From Paraburkholderia sejongensis (GTDB lineage Bacteria > Pseudomonadota > Gammaproteobacteria > Burkholderiales > Burkholderiaceae), in NCBI RefSeq assembly GCF_020880815.1, contig NZ_JAJITD010000003.1, positions 496,001 to 560,000 on the forward strand: a stretch of DNA of 64,000 nt. Direction: 5' to 3'. Below, one piece after another: positions 35,033 to 43,518 of the stretch. The translations under genes were made by a program, and so were the position numbers. Under the pieces are notes generated by a model. It was not told where the DNA came from, did not search any database, and saw only the letters and a program-made list of their open reading frames with translations. Each line of letters starts with the position of its first letter. The first letter of the stretch is position 1.

Positions 35033-35054
35033 GGATCAATTGAGGTTATCTCGT

Positions 35055-35324
35055 ATGGCAACGCCTGCCCGTAAGGGCTCCCGGGTTGTGCTCTTTCTGG
35101 TGCTGTGTGGCCTGTCATTTATCTGTGTGCGCCCGCTTCACTATGAGTGGTCACAGGCGGAAACGCGCGCATGGCTGTATACATCACAGGCCCTAGGGAT
35201 TCGCGATCCCGAAGATTTGTATATCGGGGTGTGGCTGACGATCGAGCTACTGGTCGCGACAGCTGTCTACCTCGCAATTACCAACATCTGGCGGTACTGG
35301 CTGCGCTGCCGTTCGCGTGCCTGA
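35055..35324 (+). CDS. Small two-helix membrane protein, putative immunity to the DUF2778 effector
   Basis: An 89-residue protein with two hydrophobic segments, VVLFLVLCGLSFICV and IGVWLTIELLVATAVYLA. Between them is a polar, presumably periplasmic loop of about 30 residues (HYEWSQAETRAWLYTSQALG). That topology exposes the loop to the periplasm, where the effector acts. ATG 35055 is preceded by GAGG; the gene follows the effector by 22 bases, and an intrinsic terminator follows. No family is recognised from the sequence, so the immunity role rests on position, size and topology. Confidence 0.7.
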   Translation: MATPARKGSRVVLFLVLCGLSFICVRPLHYEWSQAETRAWLYTSQALGIRDPEDLYIGVWLTIELLVATAVYLAITNIWRYWLRCRSRA

Positions 35325-35337
35325 TGACAGCAGAACG

Positions 35338-35364
35338 AGACCCGCATAGCGCGAGTCTTTTTTT
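35338..35364 (+). terminator. Intrinsic terminator after the effector-immunity pair
   Basis: AGACCCGC-ATAGC-GCGAGTCT forms an eight-pair stem with one mismatch, directly followed by TTTTTT and TTG. It closes the hcp/DUF2778/immunity unit about 14 bases after the last stop codon. Confidence 0.8.
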
Positions 35365-35682
35365 GCCCCCGCTGTCGCGTAACGCCGCGCTGAGCCCTCT
35401 TAGCACACCGAGGTTGGAAACAATCCGTATTCGGCGAGGTCGCGCCGAAGTTGCGGCGCCGTTGTAGAAATTACTTGCGCCTGCCGACCGAAGCGTCCGA
35501 TGCAAATCGCGGGAACGGGAAATGCGCGGCTATCGGATAGCCGAACGGATTCCACCTCATCGCGCGGCGACCCGCGCATCGATGTATCGGACTACCGGCG
35601 GCGATCGCCGGTCACCGTCGGGGCCGTTGCCGCATGCATACCGCAAGCGAGCCGGCCTGACGCCACTTAGTCAGGAAATCTT
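35365..35682. other. Intergenic region between the T6SS island and a small lipoprotein gene
   Basis: About 320 bases without a credible ORF. A perfect inverted repeat CGGCTATC-G-GATAGCCG is at 35527-35543, about 150 bases before the lipoprotein start; it may be an operator. GC returns to the high chromosomal level here, marking the right edge of the island. Confidence 0.45.
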
Positions 35683-35835
35683 ATGAAATCAGCTCTCTAC
35701 CGCGGGCTTCTGGCAAGCGCATTTGCGCTAGCTCTCGCAGCGACCTGTGCGGGCTGCAAACCATCCGATAAGGCGGGCGGCCCGGCCAACGCCGATTCAG
35801 CGGCAAGCAGTGCGCCGTCCGCCGCCAGCCATTGA
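35683..35835 (+). CDS. 50-residue small exported lipoprotein-like protein
   Basis: MKSALYRGLLASAFALALAA starts a typical signal peptide: basic start, hydrophobic core, then TCAGC followed by K, a probable lipobox with Cys instead of Leu at -3. The mature part is about 25 residues, rich in Ala and Ser (GPANADSAASSAPSAASH), and likely disordered. AGGA lies seven bases before ATG 35683. The reading frame of 50 codons is followed by TGA. I know no family by sequence; size and form resemble entericidin-like or other tiny envelope lipoproteins. The gene is convergent with the PQQ dehydrogenase. Confidence 0.6.
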   Translation: MKSALYRGLLASAFALALAATCAGCKPSDKAGGPANADSAASSAPSAASH

Positions 35836-35906
35836 CAACCGCGCGACTCGCGGCGCAGGCCGGCAGGCGGCAGGGCAGATAACTTAGCCCGCCGCGTGTG
35901 CGCGCG

Positions 35907-35927
35907 TGGACGGGGCGTCCCCGTCCA
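35907..35927. repeat. Perfect hairpin downstream of the PQQ dehydrogenase gene
   Basis: TGGACGGGG-CGT-CCCCGTCCA, a nine-pair perfect stem, lies 25 bases past the minus-strand dehydrogenase stop and about 70 bases past the lipoprotein stop. It has no T-run, so it may be a transcript-end hairpin of the Rho-type or a stabilising structure rather than a classical terminator. Confidence 0.45.
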
Positions 35928-35951
35928 GGCGCGACTCTTCTGCCGCCCCGC

Positions 35952-38477
35952 TTACTTTTCCGGCAACGCGTAGGCAATGATGTAATCGCCGAGCTTGGTC
36001 CCAAACGAGCCGTGACCGCCGGCGGCAATCACGACGAACTGCCGCCCGTTGACCGAATAGCTCATCGGCGTGGCCTGCCCGCCGGCGGGCAGACGCGCCT
36101 GCCACAACAGTTGGCCGTTGTTGACGTCGAAACCGCGAATATAGTTATCCGCGGTCGCGCCGATAAACGCGACGCCGCCCGCCGTGATGATCGGGCCGCC
36201 GAGCATCGGCATCCCCATCCTGAACGGCAACGGCAGCGGCGAGCTGTCCCGCACCGTGCCGATCCGCTGTTTCCACACGATCTGGTTGGTGCGCAGATCG
36301 ATCGCGGAAATAAAGCCCCACGCCGGCTGTTTGCACGGCAGGCCGAACGGCGACAGGAACGGGTTCAACGTGACGCCGAACGGCACGCCGTATTGCGGCT
36401 GAATCCCCGTTTCGGTGCCCGAACCTTTCGCGCCCGGCTGCGGTTCGATCGGATTGCCCGGACCGCGCGGCACCAGCCGCGACACGAACGGCAGCGCGAT
36501 CGGATTGGCGATCGCGATCTGCCGGTCGGTATCGACCGCGATGCCGCCCCACTCGAACATCCCGAGATTGCCCGGGAATACCAGCGTGCCCTGCACCGAC
36601 GGCGGCGTGAACGTGCCTTCGTAGCGCAGCTTGTGGAACATGATCCGGCAGACGAGCTGGTCGTACATCGTCGCGCCCCACATGTCGGCATCGGTGAGAT
36701 TCTTCGACGGCCGGAACGTCAACCCGGAAAACGGCTGGGTCGGCGACACATGATCGCCCGGCGCCGCCCCCTGCGGGACCGGACGCTCGGGCGCCGGCAC
36801 CACCGGCGCGCCGCTGCGGCGGTCGAGCACGAACAGGTTGCCGGTCTTGGTCGGCACGTACACGACCGGCACCGCGTTGCCTTTCGCGTCGGTAATGTCG
36901 GCGAGCGTCGGTTGCGCCGGCACATCCATGTCCCACAGATCGTGGTGCACCGTCTGATAGAACCACGCCAGTTTGCCGGTCGATGCATGCAGCGCCAGCA
37001 GGCCGCTCGCGAAGCGCTCCTGCTCCGCCGTGCGATTGCCGCCCCAGATGTCCGGCGTGGTTACGCCCATCGGCAGATACACGAGATCGAGCTGCGGATC
37101 GTACGCGGCCGGCGCCCACGAGTTCGGCGACGTCAGCGTGTAGTGGCCGCCTTCCGGCGGATTCAGATTCGGGTCTTTCGCGCCCGGGTCGAACACCCAC
37201 AGCAGTTCGCCGGAGCGCACGTCGAAGCCGCGAATCACGCCGGACGGTTCGCGCGTCGAATAGTTGTCCTCGACCGCGCCGGCGACGACGATCACGTTGT
37301 TCGTGATGACCGGCGGCGAAGTCGGCTCGTACATGCCCGGTGTGGTCACCGGCTGGCGATGCTGGAGGTCGAGGTCGCCGTCGCGGGCGAAGCCTTTGCA
37401 CAGCTCGCCGGTGTCGGCGTCGAGCGCGTACAGGTGGCCGTCGTTGACCGGCAGGTAGATGCGGCGCATGCACGATCCGGCGTTCGCAGCTTTCGCGGCG
37501 GCGGTGGTCGCTGCGGGCGCGGATGCTGGTTGCCCGGCGGACCCGGCGGGCGCCGCGGCCGATGCCGCCTGCTGGTCCGCTGCCGCAGCAGATGCCGCCT
37601 GCTGGTCCGGCGCCGCAGCAGATGCGCCCGATGCGTCAGCAGCAGCCGGCGCGGCGCCCGCCGCCGACAGATCGACAAACGACACGCCACGGCACGTCAC
37701 ATGCTGGAACGACGGATCGGTCTTAAGCTTGGGATCGAACTTCCATTTCAGCTTGCCGGTCCGCGCGTCCAGCGCCCACAGGATCTGATGCGGCGAACAC
37801 AGGAACAGCGTCTCGCCGATCTTGATCGGCGTGACTTCGTTGGTGATCTCGACCGGATCGTTCGGCCCTTTGAGATCGCCGGTGCGGAAGGTCCATGCGA
37901 CCTGCAGGTCCCTTACGTTGGCGGGCGTGATCTGGGTCAGCGGCGAATAGCGGGTGCCGGCCTGGGTGCGCGCATAAGCGGGCCAGTCGGCGGCGCTGTC
38001 GCCGGTCTCGGCGGGACCCGCCGACGCCGCGGCGAAGCTGCCGTTGACCGTCTGCGGATCGTTGAAGTGCGCGTAGACCAGCACGCCGGCCCACACGGCC
38101 AACGCGACGACCAGCGAGCCGATGCCGAGCCCGCGCGCGCCTTCCATCCGCCAGCTGACCAGCAGCAGAAGCCACACGCCGAACACGACCAGCACGCCGG
38201 AGCGCGGCGCCAGCGCCCAGAAGTCGGAGCCCGACTCCCACAATCCCCACACCGCGGTGGCGATCAGCACGAGCGCATACAGCACCAGCGCGGCAGGCTG
38301 GCGCCGATGCAGCAACCACGTGACGACCGCGAGCACCAGCCCCGTGATCAGGTAGTACCACGAACCGCCTATCGCAATCAGCCATGCCCCGCCGATCACC
38401 AGGTACAACGAAGTGAGCGCGAGGAACACGAGTGAGATGACGCCGACGACTGCTGACCACCTGGACTGTCTCGACAT
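35952..38477 (-). CDS. Membrane-bound PQQ-dependent dehydrogenase, glucose/quinate/shikimate family (copy 1)
   Basis: It oxidises a sugar or cyclitol in the periplasm with PQQ and passes electrons to ubiquinone. The 841-residue protein starts with about five membrane helices (residues 10-150), as in Gcd/QuiA. An eight-bladed propeller follows, with WTFRTGD, TVHHDLWDMDVPAQPTLADI and YIRGFDVNNGQLLWQARLP. I chose ATG 38477 (MSRQSRW). An odd Ala/Gln-rich insert of about 55 residues (APDQQAASAAAADQQAASAA core) interrupts the propeller before NAGSCMRRIYLPVNDG, encoded by a 30-base tandem repeat. The substrate cannot be assigned. Confidence 0.93.
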   Translation of the reverse strand: MSRQSRWSAVVGVISLVFLALTSLYLVIGGAWLIAIGGSWYYLITGLVLAVVTWLLHRRQPAALVLYALVLIATAVWGLWESGSDFWALAPRSGVLVVFGVWLLLLVSWRMEGARGLGIGSLVVALAVWAGVLVYAHFNDPQTVNGSFAAASAGPAETGDSAADWPAYARTQAGTRYSPLTQITPANVRDLQVAWTFRTGDLKGPNDPVEITNEVTPIKIGETLFLCSPHQILWALDARTGKLKWKFDPKLKTDPSFQHVTCRGVSFVDLSAAGAAPAAADASGASAAAPDQQAASAAAADQQAASAAAPAGSAGQPASAPAATTAAAKAANAGSCMRRIYLPVNDGHLYALDADTGELCKGFARDGDLDLQHRQPVTTPGMYEPTSPPVITNNVIVVAGAVEDNYSTREPSGVIRGFDVRSGELLWVFDPGAKDPNLNPPEGGHYTLTSPNSWAPAAYDPQLDLVYLPMGVTTPDIWGGNRTAEQERFASGLLALHASTGKLAWFYQTVHHDLWDMDVPAQPTLADITDAKGNAVPVVYVPTKTGNLFVLDRRSGAPVVPAPERPVPQGAAPGDHVSPTQPFSGLTFRPSKNLTDADMWGATMYDQLVCRIMFHKLRYEGTFTPPSVQGTLVFPGNLGMFEWGGIAVDTDRQIAIANPIALPFVSRLVPRGPGNPIEPQPGAKGSGTETGIQPQYGVPFGVTLNPFLSPFGLPCKQPAWGFISAIDLRTNQIVWKQRIGTVRDSSPLPLPFRMGMPMLGGPIITAGGVAFIGATADNYIRGFDVNNGQLLWQARLPAGGQATPMSYSVNGRQFVVIAAGGHGSFGTKLGDYIIAYALPEK
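37561..37620 (-). repeat. 30-base tandem duplication inside the PQQ dehydrogenase gene
   Basis: Two adjacent 30-base units at 37561-37590 and 37591-37620 differ at one position only. They encode the repeated decapeptide AAADQQAASA/AAPDQQAASA in the Ala-rich insert. The frame is kept, so unit number could vary without breaking the protein. Confidence 0.85.
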
Positions 38478-38839
38478 AATGAACTTCCACCCTTGACAAA
38501 AAAACGTGAGCGCATCGTGAGCAAAGCATGAGCCCGGACGGCGCGGATCGCTGAACCTATGCATCCCGCTTACGGGCTGCAAATAGCGCTATCGGCGAGG
38601 CCGATGTGTGACCGTTGTATTCTGCGAGACCGAACGTGTCAAGTTTGCCGAGCTCGTGTGTCGGCCTTGTGGTGGTCATGAAAGGCGCGTGCCGCGCTGG
38701 CAATTCGTAATGGTTGCGGCGCCCTATCACCGCGAATCGTTAGCTTTCCTTTCGATTTAATTCGAGCGCTGGCTTGCAGTCTAATTGCAGCGCCGCGCGC
38801 GTGTCGTACCGTTTCAAACAGCGTCACGCTCAATCACGC
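38478..38839. other. Intergenic region upstream of PQQ dehydrogenase copy 1
   Basis: About 360 bases between the dehydrogenase start and the LysR gene end, AT-richer at 38735-38790. It should hold the dehydrogenase promoter. I see no small gene and no convincing operator or hairpin with a T-run. Confidence 0.45.
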
Positions 38840-39703
38840 TCAACGCCGCAACTCGGCCACGATCCGTTCGGCCAGAAAATCGCACGGCGGCCGCTTCGAC
38901 GCGGCGCTGCGCGCAAGCACGACTTCGAGACTGCCGATCTCCGGCAAGCCATGCGCCTGCCCCAGCAGCGTGAAGTGAGAAGGCACCGCGCATTTGGCCA
39001 GCGGCGTGATCGCGAGTCCGGCTTCGGCCATCGTCAGCAGCCCGAGCAAGCTCGGACTTTCATACGAGGTCCGGTAGCTGATGCGCGCCTGTTCGAGGCT
39101 GTGGATCGCCTTCTCGCGTGCGACGCTGCCCGGCAGAAACACCGCGATCGGCAACGGTCGCTCGCGCCAGATCTCGGTCTCGCCGGGCGCGGCCGCCCAC
39201 ACCATCGGCTCGTGACGCAAAAACTCGCCGTGCAGCCCCTTGACCCGCGTCGCGCAGACGAGGTCGACCGTGCCCTCCTTGAGCATCGGTTGCAGCGCGA
39301 CGCTGGGCAGGCCGATCACCTGGATCTCGACCTTCGGATAGGTGGCCGAGAATTTCTTCAGGATCGGCGGGAACAGCGACGACGCGTAATCGTCGGGCAC
39401 GCCGATCACCACGCGGCCCGTCACGTCCGGGCGCACCACCGCCGCCCACGCTTCGTCACGCAGCGCGAGCATCCGGCGTGCATAGGTGAGCAGCACCTCG
39501 CCTTCCTGGGTCGGCACCACGCTGCGCGGATGACGGATGAACAGCGTCTTGCCGAGCACCGTCTCCAGCGCGCGGATCTGCATGCTCACCGCCGACTGCG
39601 ACCGGTGCACCAGTTTGGCCGCGCCGCTGATCGTGCCGGCGTCGGCGACGGCGACCATCATCGACAGCACATCGAGGTCTAAGGCTCTGATTTCAGTTGG
39701 CAT
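38840..39703 (-). CDS. LysR-family transcriptional regulator
   Basis: A 287-residue LysR regulator. The N-terminal winged HTH is DLDVLSMMVAVADAGTISGA followed by AKLVHRSQSAVSMQIRALE. The effector domain begins at GRVVIGVPDDYASSLFPPIL. ATG 39703 is the start. It is divergent from the alpha/beta hydrolase gene, with 98 bases between the start codons, so it most likely controls that gene and itself. The intergenic stretch holds the AT-rich sequence expected for LysR binding, but I could not define the T-N11-A site with certainty. Confidence 0.93.
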   Translation of the reverse strand: MPTEIRALDLDVLSMMVAVADAGTISGAAKLVHRSQSAVSMQIRALETVLGKTLFIRHPRSVVPTQEGEVLLTYARRMLALRDEAWAAVVRPDVTGRVVIGVPDDYASSLFPPILKKFSATYPKVEIQVIGLPSVALQPMLKEGTVDLVCATRVKGLHGEFLRHEPMVWAAAPGETEIWRERPLPIAVFLPGSVAREKAIHSLEQARISYRTSYESPSLLGLLTMAEAGLAITPLAKCAVPSHFTLLGQAHGLPEIGSLEVVLARSAASKRPPCDFLAERIVAELRR

Positions 39704-39801
39704 TCTGGCGATCTATCAGAAAACCTGAACGATACCATCAAAATTATGCGATTCTCATTGTGGTTGCGGTGCAGCATAGTGTCGAAAAGGAAATCCCCAC
39801 G

Positions 39802-40665
39802 ATGAACGCACGCACCCCGCACTCCACCCTAGCTCTCGCCGGCGCCGACTCGATGCCGTCGTTCGTGACGACCGCTTCGAGCCTGTCGGTGCCGTACGTC
39901 GAGTCCGGCCAGGGCGAACCGATGGTGTTCATCCACGGTTCGTTGTGCGATTACCGCTACTGGGACCCGCAGCTTGCATCGCTGGGCGAACAGTTCCACT
40001 GCTTCGCGCCGAGTCTGGGCCACTACTGGCCCGAAGCCGATGCGTACGGCCGCGACGAGTTCAGCTGGGAAGCGCACGTCGCCGAAGTCGCCGAGTTCAT
40101 CGTCGCGCTCGACCTCGCGCCCGTGCATCTGGTCGGCCACTCGCGCGGCGGCTGCGTCGCGTTTCACCTCGCGCGCGAATTTCCGCGCCTCGTCAAGACG
40201 CTGACGCTGGCCGATCCCGGCGGCCCGCTGCAATCGCCCGCACAGCACACGCCGGCCACGATGCCGGCGGCCACCAACGCGCTGCGCGCGCGCGTCGCGG
40301 AATTGGTCCACCAGGGCGAGTTCGACACCGGCCTGCAGATGTTCGTCGATTCGGTCAGCATGCCGGGGTTCTGGCAAAAGAGCAGCGAAAGCTTCCGCCG
40401 CATGGCGCTCGACAACGTGCTGACGCTGCCCAAGCAGTTCTGCGATCCGCTGCCGCCGTACACGCAGGAAGCCGCGCGCGACATCAAGTGCCGCACGCTG
40501 CTGATCGACGGCCAGAAGAGTCCGCGCATGTTCCGCAACAACGTCGACAAACTCGAACAATGGATCGAGTTCGCCGAGCGCGAGACGATCACCGGCGCGT
40601 CGCACGGGATGAATGTCGCGAACCCCGGCGCGTTCAATCGCGCGCTGAAGGCGTTTGCCGGCTAA
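39802..40665 (+). CDS. Alpha/beta hydrolase
   Basis: A 287-residue cytoplasmic hydrolase with a complete catalytic triad: Ser114 in GHSRGG, Asp236 in LLIDGQKSP and His268 in GASHGMN. The oxyanion motif is MVFIHGSLCDYRYWD. The fold resembles haloalkane-dehalogenase/epoxide-hydrolase/C-C-hydrolase-type proteins, but the substrate is open. I chose ATG 39802 with AGGA upstream; the longer frame from 39697 has no coding character. It is divergent from its LysR regulator and convergent with a second LysR gene. Confidence 0.9.
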   Translation: MNARTPHSTLALAGADSMPSFVTTASSLSVPYVESGQGEPMVFIHGSLCDYRYWDPQLASLGEQFHCFAPSLGHYWPEADAYGRDEFSWEAHVAEVAEFIVALDLAPVHLVGHSRGGCVAFHLAREFPRLVKTLTLADPGGPLQSPAQHTPATMPAATNALRARVAELVHQGEFDTGLQMFVDSVSMPGFWQKSSESFRRMALDNVLTLPKQFCDPLPPYTQEAARDIKCRTLLIDGQKSPRMFRNNVDKLEQWIEFAERETITGASHGMNVANPGAFNRALKAFAG

Positions 40666-40692
40666 TACCGCGCACGTCGATTCTCACGACGC

Positions 40693-41634
40693 CTACCGCA
40701 AAAAGAAGCCCGCGTCTTCCGCCACTCGCGGCGCAACGTATTGCTCCGACCACTCCAGCCACGCTCGGGTTTTAGCGTTGAGAAACTGCCGCGACGGCAG
40801 CAGCGCATACACGCCGATATCGGGTGAGCGCCATTGCGGCAGCACCCGCATCAAGCGTCCCGCACGCACGGCGTCGATCACCGTGAACAGCGGCAGCAGC
40901 GTAATGCCTGCGCCTCGCAGCGCGACATCCAACAGCATGTCGGGCGTATCGGCAATGAGCTGGCCTCTGAGATCGAGCTGATGAGCCGCCCCGGAACGGT
41001 CGACGAGATTCCATTCCGGCCGTACCGATGGATTCACGAGGCGCAGTATCGAATGATTTCCAAGCTGGTCCGGTGAGCGCAGCTTGCGATGCTTCGCCAG
41101 GTATTCCGGCGCCGCGCATAACACCGAAAACGTCGTGCCGAGCCGCCGCGCGACCAATCCCGAGTCGGCCAGCGACTCCGCCAGATACAAACTGACATCG
41201 ACGCCCCGCGCGAGCAGATCCGGCACGTACTGCGACGTGCTGTATTCGACCGTCAGCTGCGGAAAGCGCGCGCAAAAATCGCCCATCATCGGCGCCACGT
41301 AGCGCTGGCCGAAGTTGACCATGCACTGAACTCTGAGCCGGCCGTGCGGGACGGTGGACTGCCCCGCCACTTCCGCTTCGGCCTCTTCGATCAGCGCCAG
41401 CACCTCGCGGCAACGGTCGGCATAGTCGGCGCCGGCGTCGGTCAGCGCGCGCTGCCGCGTCGAACGCTGCAGCAGTTTCGCGCCGAGCCGCTTTTCGAGG
41501 TCCGTCACGAGACGCGACACCTGCGCGGTGGTCAGGTCCATCTGCTGCGCCGCGGCCGTGAAGCTGCCGCTGTCGATTACCCGTAAAAACGCCCGCATCG
41601 CATGCAGCAGGCCGCCATCGAGATTTTTACGCAC
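40693..41634 (-). CDS. LysR-family transcriptional regulator
   Basis: A 313-residue LysR regulator of the AaeR/DsdC-like branch with HTH sequence MRAFLRVIDSGSFTAAAQQM followed by DLTTAQVSRLVTDLEKRLGA. The effector domain starts near HGRLRVQCMVNFGQRYVAP. GTG 41634 is used; AGGAT lies about ten bases upstream. It is divergent from the EamA transporter (84 bases between starts) and is therefore its likely regulator. Confidence 0.93.
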   Translation of the reverse strand: MRKNLDGGLLHAMRAFLRVIDSGSFTAAAQQMDLTTAQVSRLVTDLEKRLGAKLLQRSTRQRALTDAGADYADRCREVLALIEEAEAEVAGQSTVPHGRLRVQCMVNFGQRYVAPMMGDFCARFPQLTVEYSTSQYVPDLLARGVDVSLYLAESLADSGLVARRLGTTFSVLCAAPEYLAKHRKLRSPDQLGNHSILRLVNPSVRPEWNLVDRSGAAHQLDLRGQLIADTPDMLLDVALRGAGITLLPLFTVIDAVRAGRLMRVLPQWRSPDIGVYALLPSRQFLNAKTRAWLEWSEQYVAPRVAEDAGFFLR

Positions 41635-41717
41635 AATACAAATATCCTTTTCTTTCCATCTTATTGTTGCATAGGGCGCAGAAAATCAGAATCGGGTTTT
41701 GCTCCGACGAGGTCAGC

Positions 41718-42692
41718 ATGCGCAGCGACACGATTGCCCCCACCAGCCTCACAGGAGGGTCCCTCGGACCCTTCGCGCTTCTCGCGATGCCGCCGTTGTT
41801 ATGGGCCGGCAATTTCATTGTCGGACGCGCATTGCGCACGGATGTCCCACCGATGACCCTCGCGTTCGCCCGCCATCTGCTCGCACTGGTGTGCGTGCTG
41901 CCGTTCGCATGGAACGCGATGCTGCGCGACGCCGGCCGTCTGTGGCAAGCACGCTGGCTCGTGGTCCGCACGTCGCTGACCGGCCTTGCCGGCTTCAATC
42001 TGTGCGTGTACGCGGGTCTGCATTCGACCGCGGCGTCGAACGCGCTGCTTCTGAACTCGACGATCCCGGTCCTGATCGCGCTGCTCGGTGCGGCGTTTTA
42101 CAGGCAGCGGCTCGGCGCGACGCAATGGTGCGGCATGCTGGTGTCGAGCATCGGCGTGCTGACGATCATCGCGCACGGCGAAATCGGCCGGCTCGTGAGC
42201 CTGCAGTTTTCGTCGGGAGACCTGACGGTCTTTTTCGGCATGGTGCTGTTCGCGCTGTACTCGCTGTGGCTGCGACAGCTACCCGCGAAACTGAATCCGA
42301 TGGGACTGCTCGGCTGGCAGCTGGTGGTCGCGGCCGCCGCGTTGTTGCCGTGCTTCGGATGGGAATATGCGAGTGGGCATCGTGCCCAATGGCACCTCGC
42401 TTCGCTGGCGGGGATCGGTTATGTCGCCGTATTCACGTCGGTATTCGCGACGTTCCTGTACACGTCGGGGGTCGCGAAGGTGGGTCCGGCGCGCGCCGGA
42501 CTTTTCATCCATCTGATCCCCGTCTACGGTGCGATTCTGTCCAGGGTGCTGCTCGGCGAAACCATCCAGCTGTACCACGTGGCCGGGATCGCGGTGATCA
42601 TTCTCGGCCTGCTGTGCGCGAACATGCGCCGCTCGCACGCGGCGCGACCGGCCGCGCAACCCGCCGCGCGACCCGCCGCGACCCCGCGGTGA
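41718..42692 (+). CDS. EamA/DMT-family transporter
   Basis: A 324-residue drug/metabolite transporter with ten predicted membrane helices in two EamA halves: PFALLAMPPLLWAGNFIVGR at the start and the second half from DLTVFFGMVLFALYSLWLR. GLLCANMRRSHAARPAAQPA begins an Ala/Pro/Arg cytosolic tail built from RPAA repeats. ATG 41718 is preceded by GAGGT. Such proteins export small metabolites or amino acids; the substrate is unknown. Regulated probably by the divergent LysR gene. Confidence 0.93.
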   Translation: MRSDTIAPTSLTGGSLGPFALLAMPPLLWAGNFIVGRALRTDVPPMTLAFARHLLALVCVLPFAWNAMLRDAGRLWQARWLVVRTSLTGLAGFNLCVYAGLHSTAASNALLLNSTIPVLIALLGAAFYRQRLGATQWCGMLVSSIGVLTIIAHGEIGRLVSLQFSSGDLTVFFGMVLFALYSLWLRQLPAKLNPMGLLGWQLVVAAAALLPCFGWEYASGHRAQWHLASLAGIGYVAVFTSVFATFLYTSGVAKVGPARAGLFIHLIPVYGAILSRVLLGETIQLYHVAGIAVIILGLLCANMRRSHAARPAAQPAARPAATPR

Positions 42693-42695
42693 CGC

Positions 42696-43190
42696 TCAAA
42701 GCGTCATCACCATCTCATGCCACGCCATTCCGCCGTGGTCGGACTCAGAAGGCCGCACATACTGATAGCCGAACTTCCTATACAGATCGACGTGGCGGTC
42801 CTTGCACATCAGGTGGATGGTCGCTTTACCCATCGCGCGCATCTGTTCGATGAACTTGCGCATCAACAGACTCGCATAGCCCTTCCCCTGCTCGGCGGGA
42901 TCGAGCACCACCGACATGATCACCACGTTGGGCGCGGCCGCATCGTGGCCGACCAGTTCCTTGAACGCCTCGTCCGACATGACGACGTCGTACGCGCAGC
43001 CCGAATTGATGAAGCCGACCACCCGGCCGTCGATCTCCATCACGAGGAAACCCTGCGGATACTGCGCGATGCGGGTCGCGATCTTTTCGCGGGTCGCCGC
43101 CTCGTCGCCCTCATAGGCGGAAATTTCGATCTGGTAGCAGCGGTCGACGTCGATCGGCTGTGCGTTGCGAAAGTGGATGGCGTTGCTCAT
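42696..43190 (-). CDS. GNAT-family N-acetyltransferase
   Basis: A 164-residue acetyltransferase. The acetyl-CoA-binding A motif is VVLDPAEQGKGYASLLMRKF, with Q-x-x-G-x-A pattern, and MGKATIHLMCKDRHVDLYRK forms the C-terminal block. QYVRPSESDHGGMAWHEM is close to the end. The start ATG 43190 (MSNAIHFRNA) fits the fold; the frame continues upstream but is not family-like. Substrate (amine or protein) unknown. It converges with the transporter at 42692 with almost no gap. Confidence 0.88.
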   Translation of the reverse strand: MSNAIHFRNAQPIDVDRCYQIEISAYEGDEAATREKIATRIAQYPQGFLVMEIDGRVVGFINSGCAYDVVMSDEAFKELVGHDAAAPNVVIMSVVLDPAEQGKGYASLLMRKFIEQMRAMGKATIHLMCKDRHVDLYRKFGYQYVRPSESDHGGMAWHEMVMTL

Positions 43191-43518
43191 AGCTAGTCGT
43201 CGGCAGGCGAATTCGAACCCGTAATGATAGGGCACGCGCGCAGCCGCGCACTCGATATCACGGCCATCCTCTCCGCGGTTTGCATCGAGCCGGACACGCC
43301 GACAGCCCCACTTTGCCGCAAACCGCAATGCCCTATTCCAGACGTTATTCGCGATTTTGCTTTAAAATGTACCATCCAGTTAATTAGGCGATCGACCGAT
43401 CGTTCGGGAATCTTCGGTATTCCATTGAGTCGCCACGCTACTGCTTGCCGTGGCGTGTCCGCGACTTAACCGATGGTGCCGTGCACGAACTCTTCCGTGC
43501 ACGGGGAATGAGGAAACA
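43191..43518. other. Promoter region of PQQ dehydrogenase copy 2
   Basis: About 330 bases between divergent GNAT and dehydrogenase genes. An AT-rich stretch at 43345-43390 is followed by the inverted repeat CGATCG-AC-CGATCG at 43390-43403, a possible operator about 120 bases before the dehydrogenase start. No gene is seen. Confidence 0.5.

Noticed and set aside
35898..38435. 845-codon open frame antisense to PQQ dehydrogenase copy 1
   Set aside because: Arg/Asp-rich shadow without domain structure; the dehydrogenase is unambiguous.
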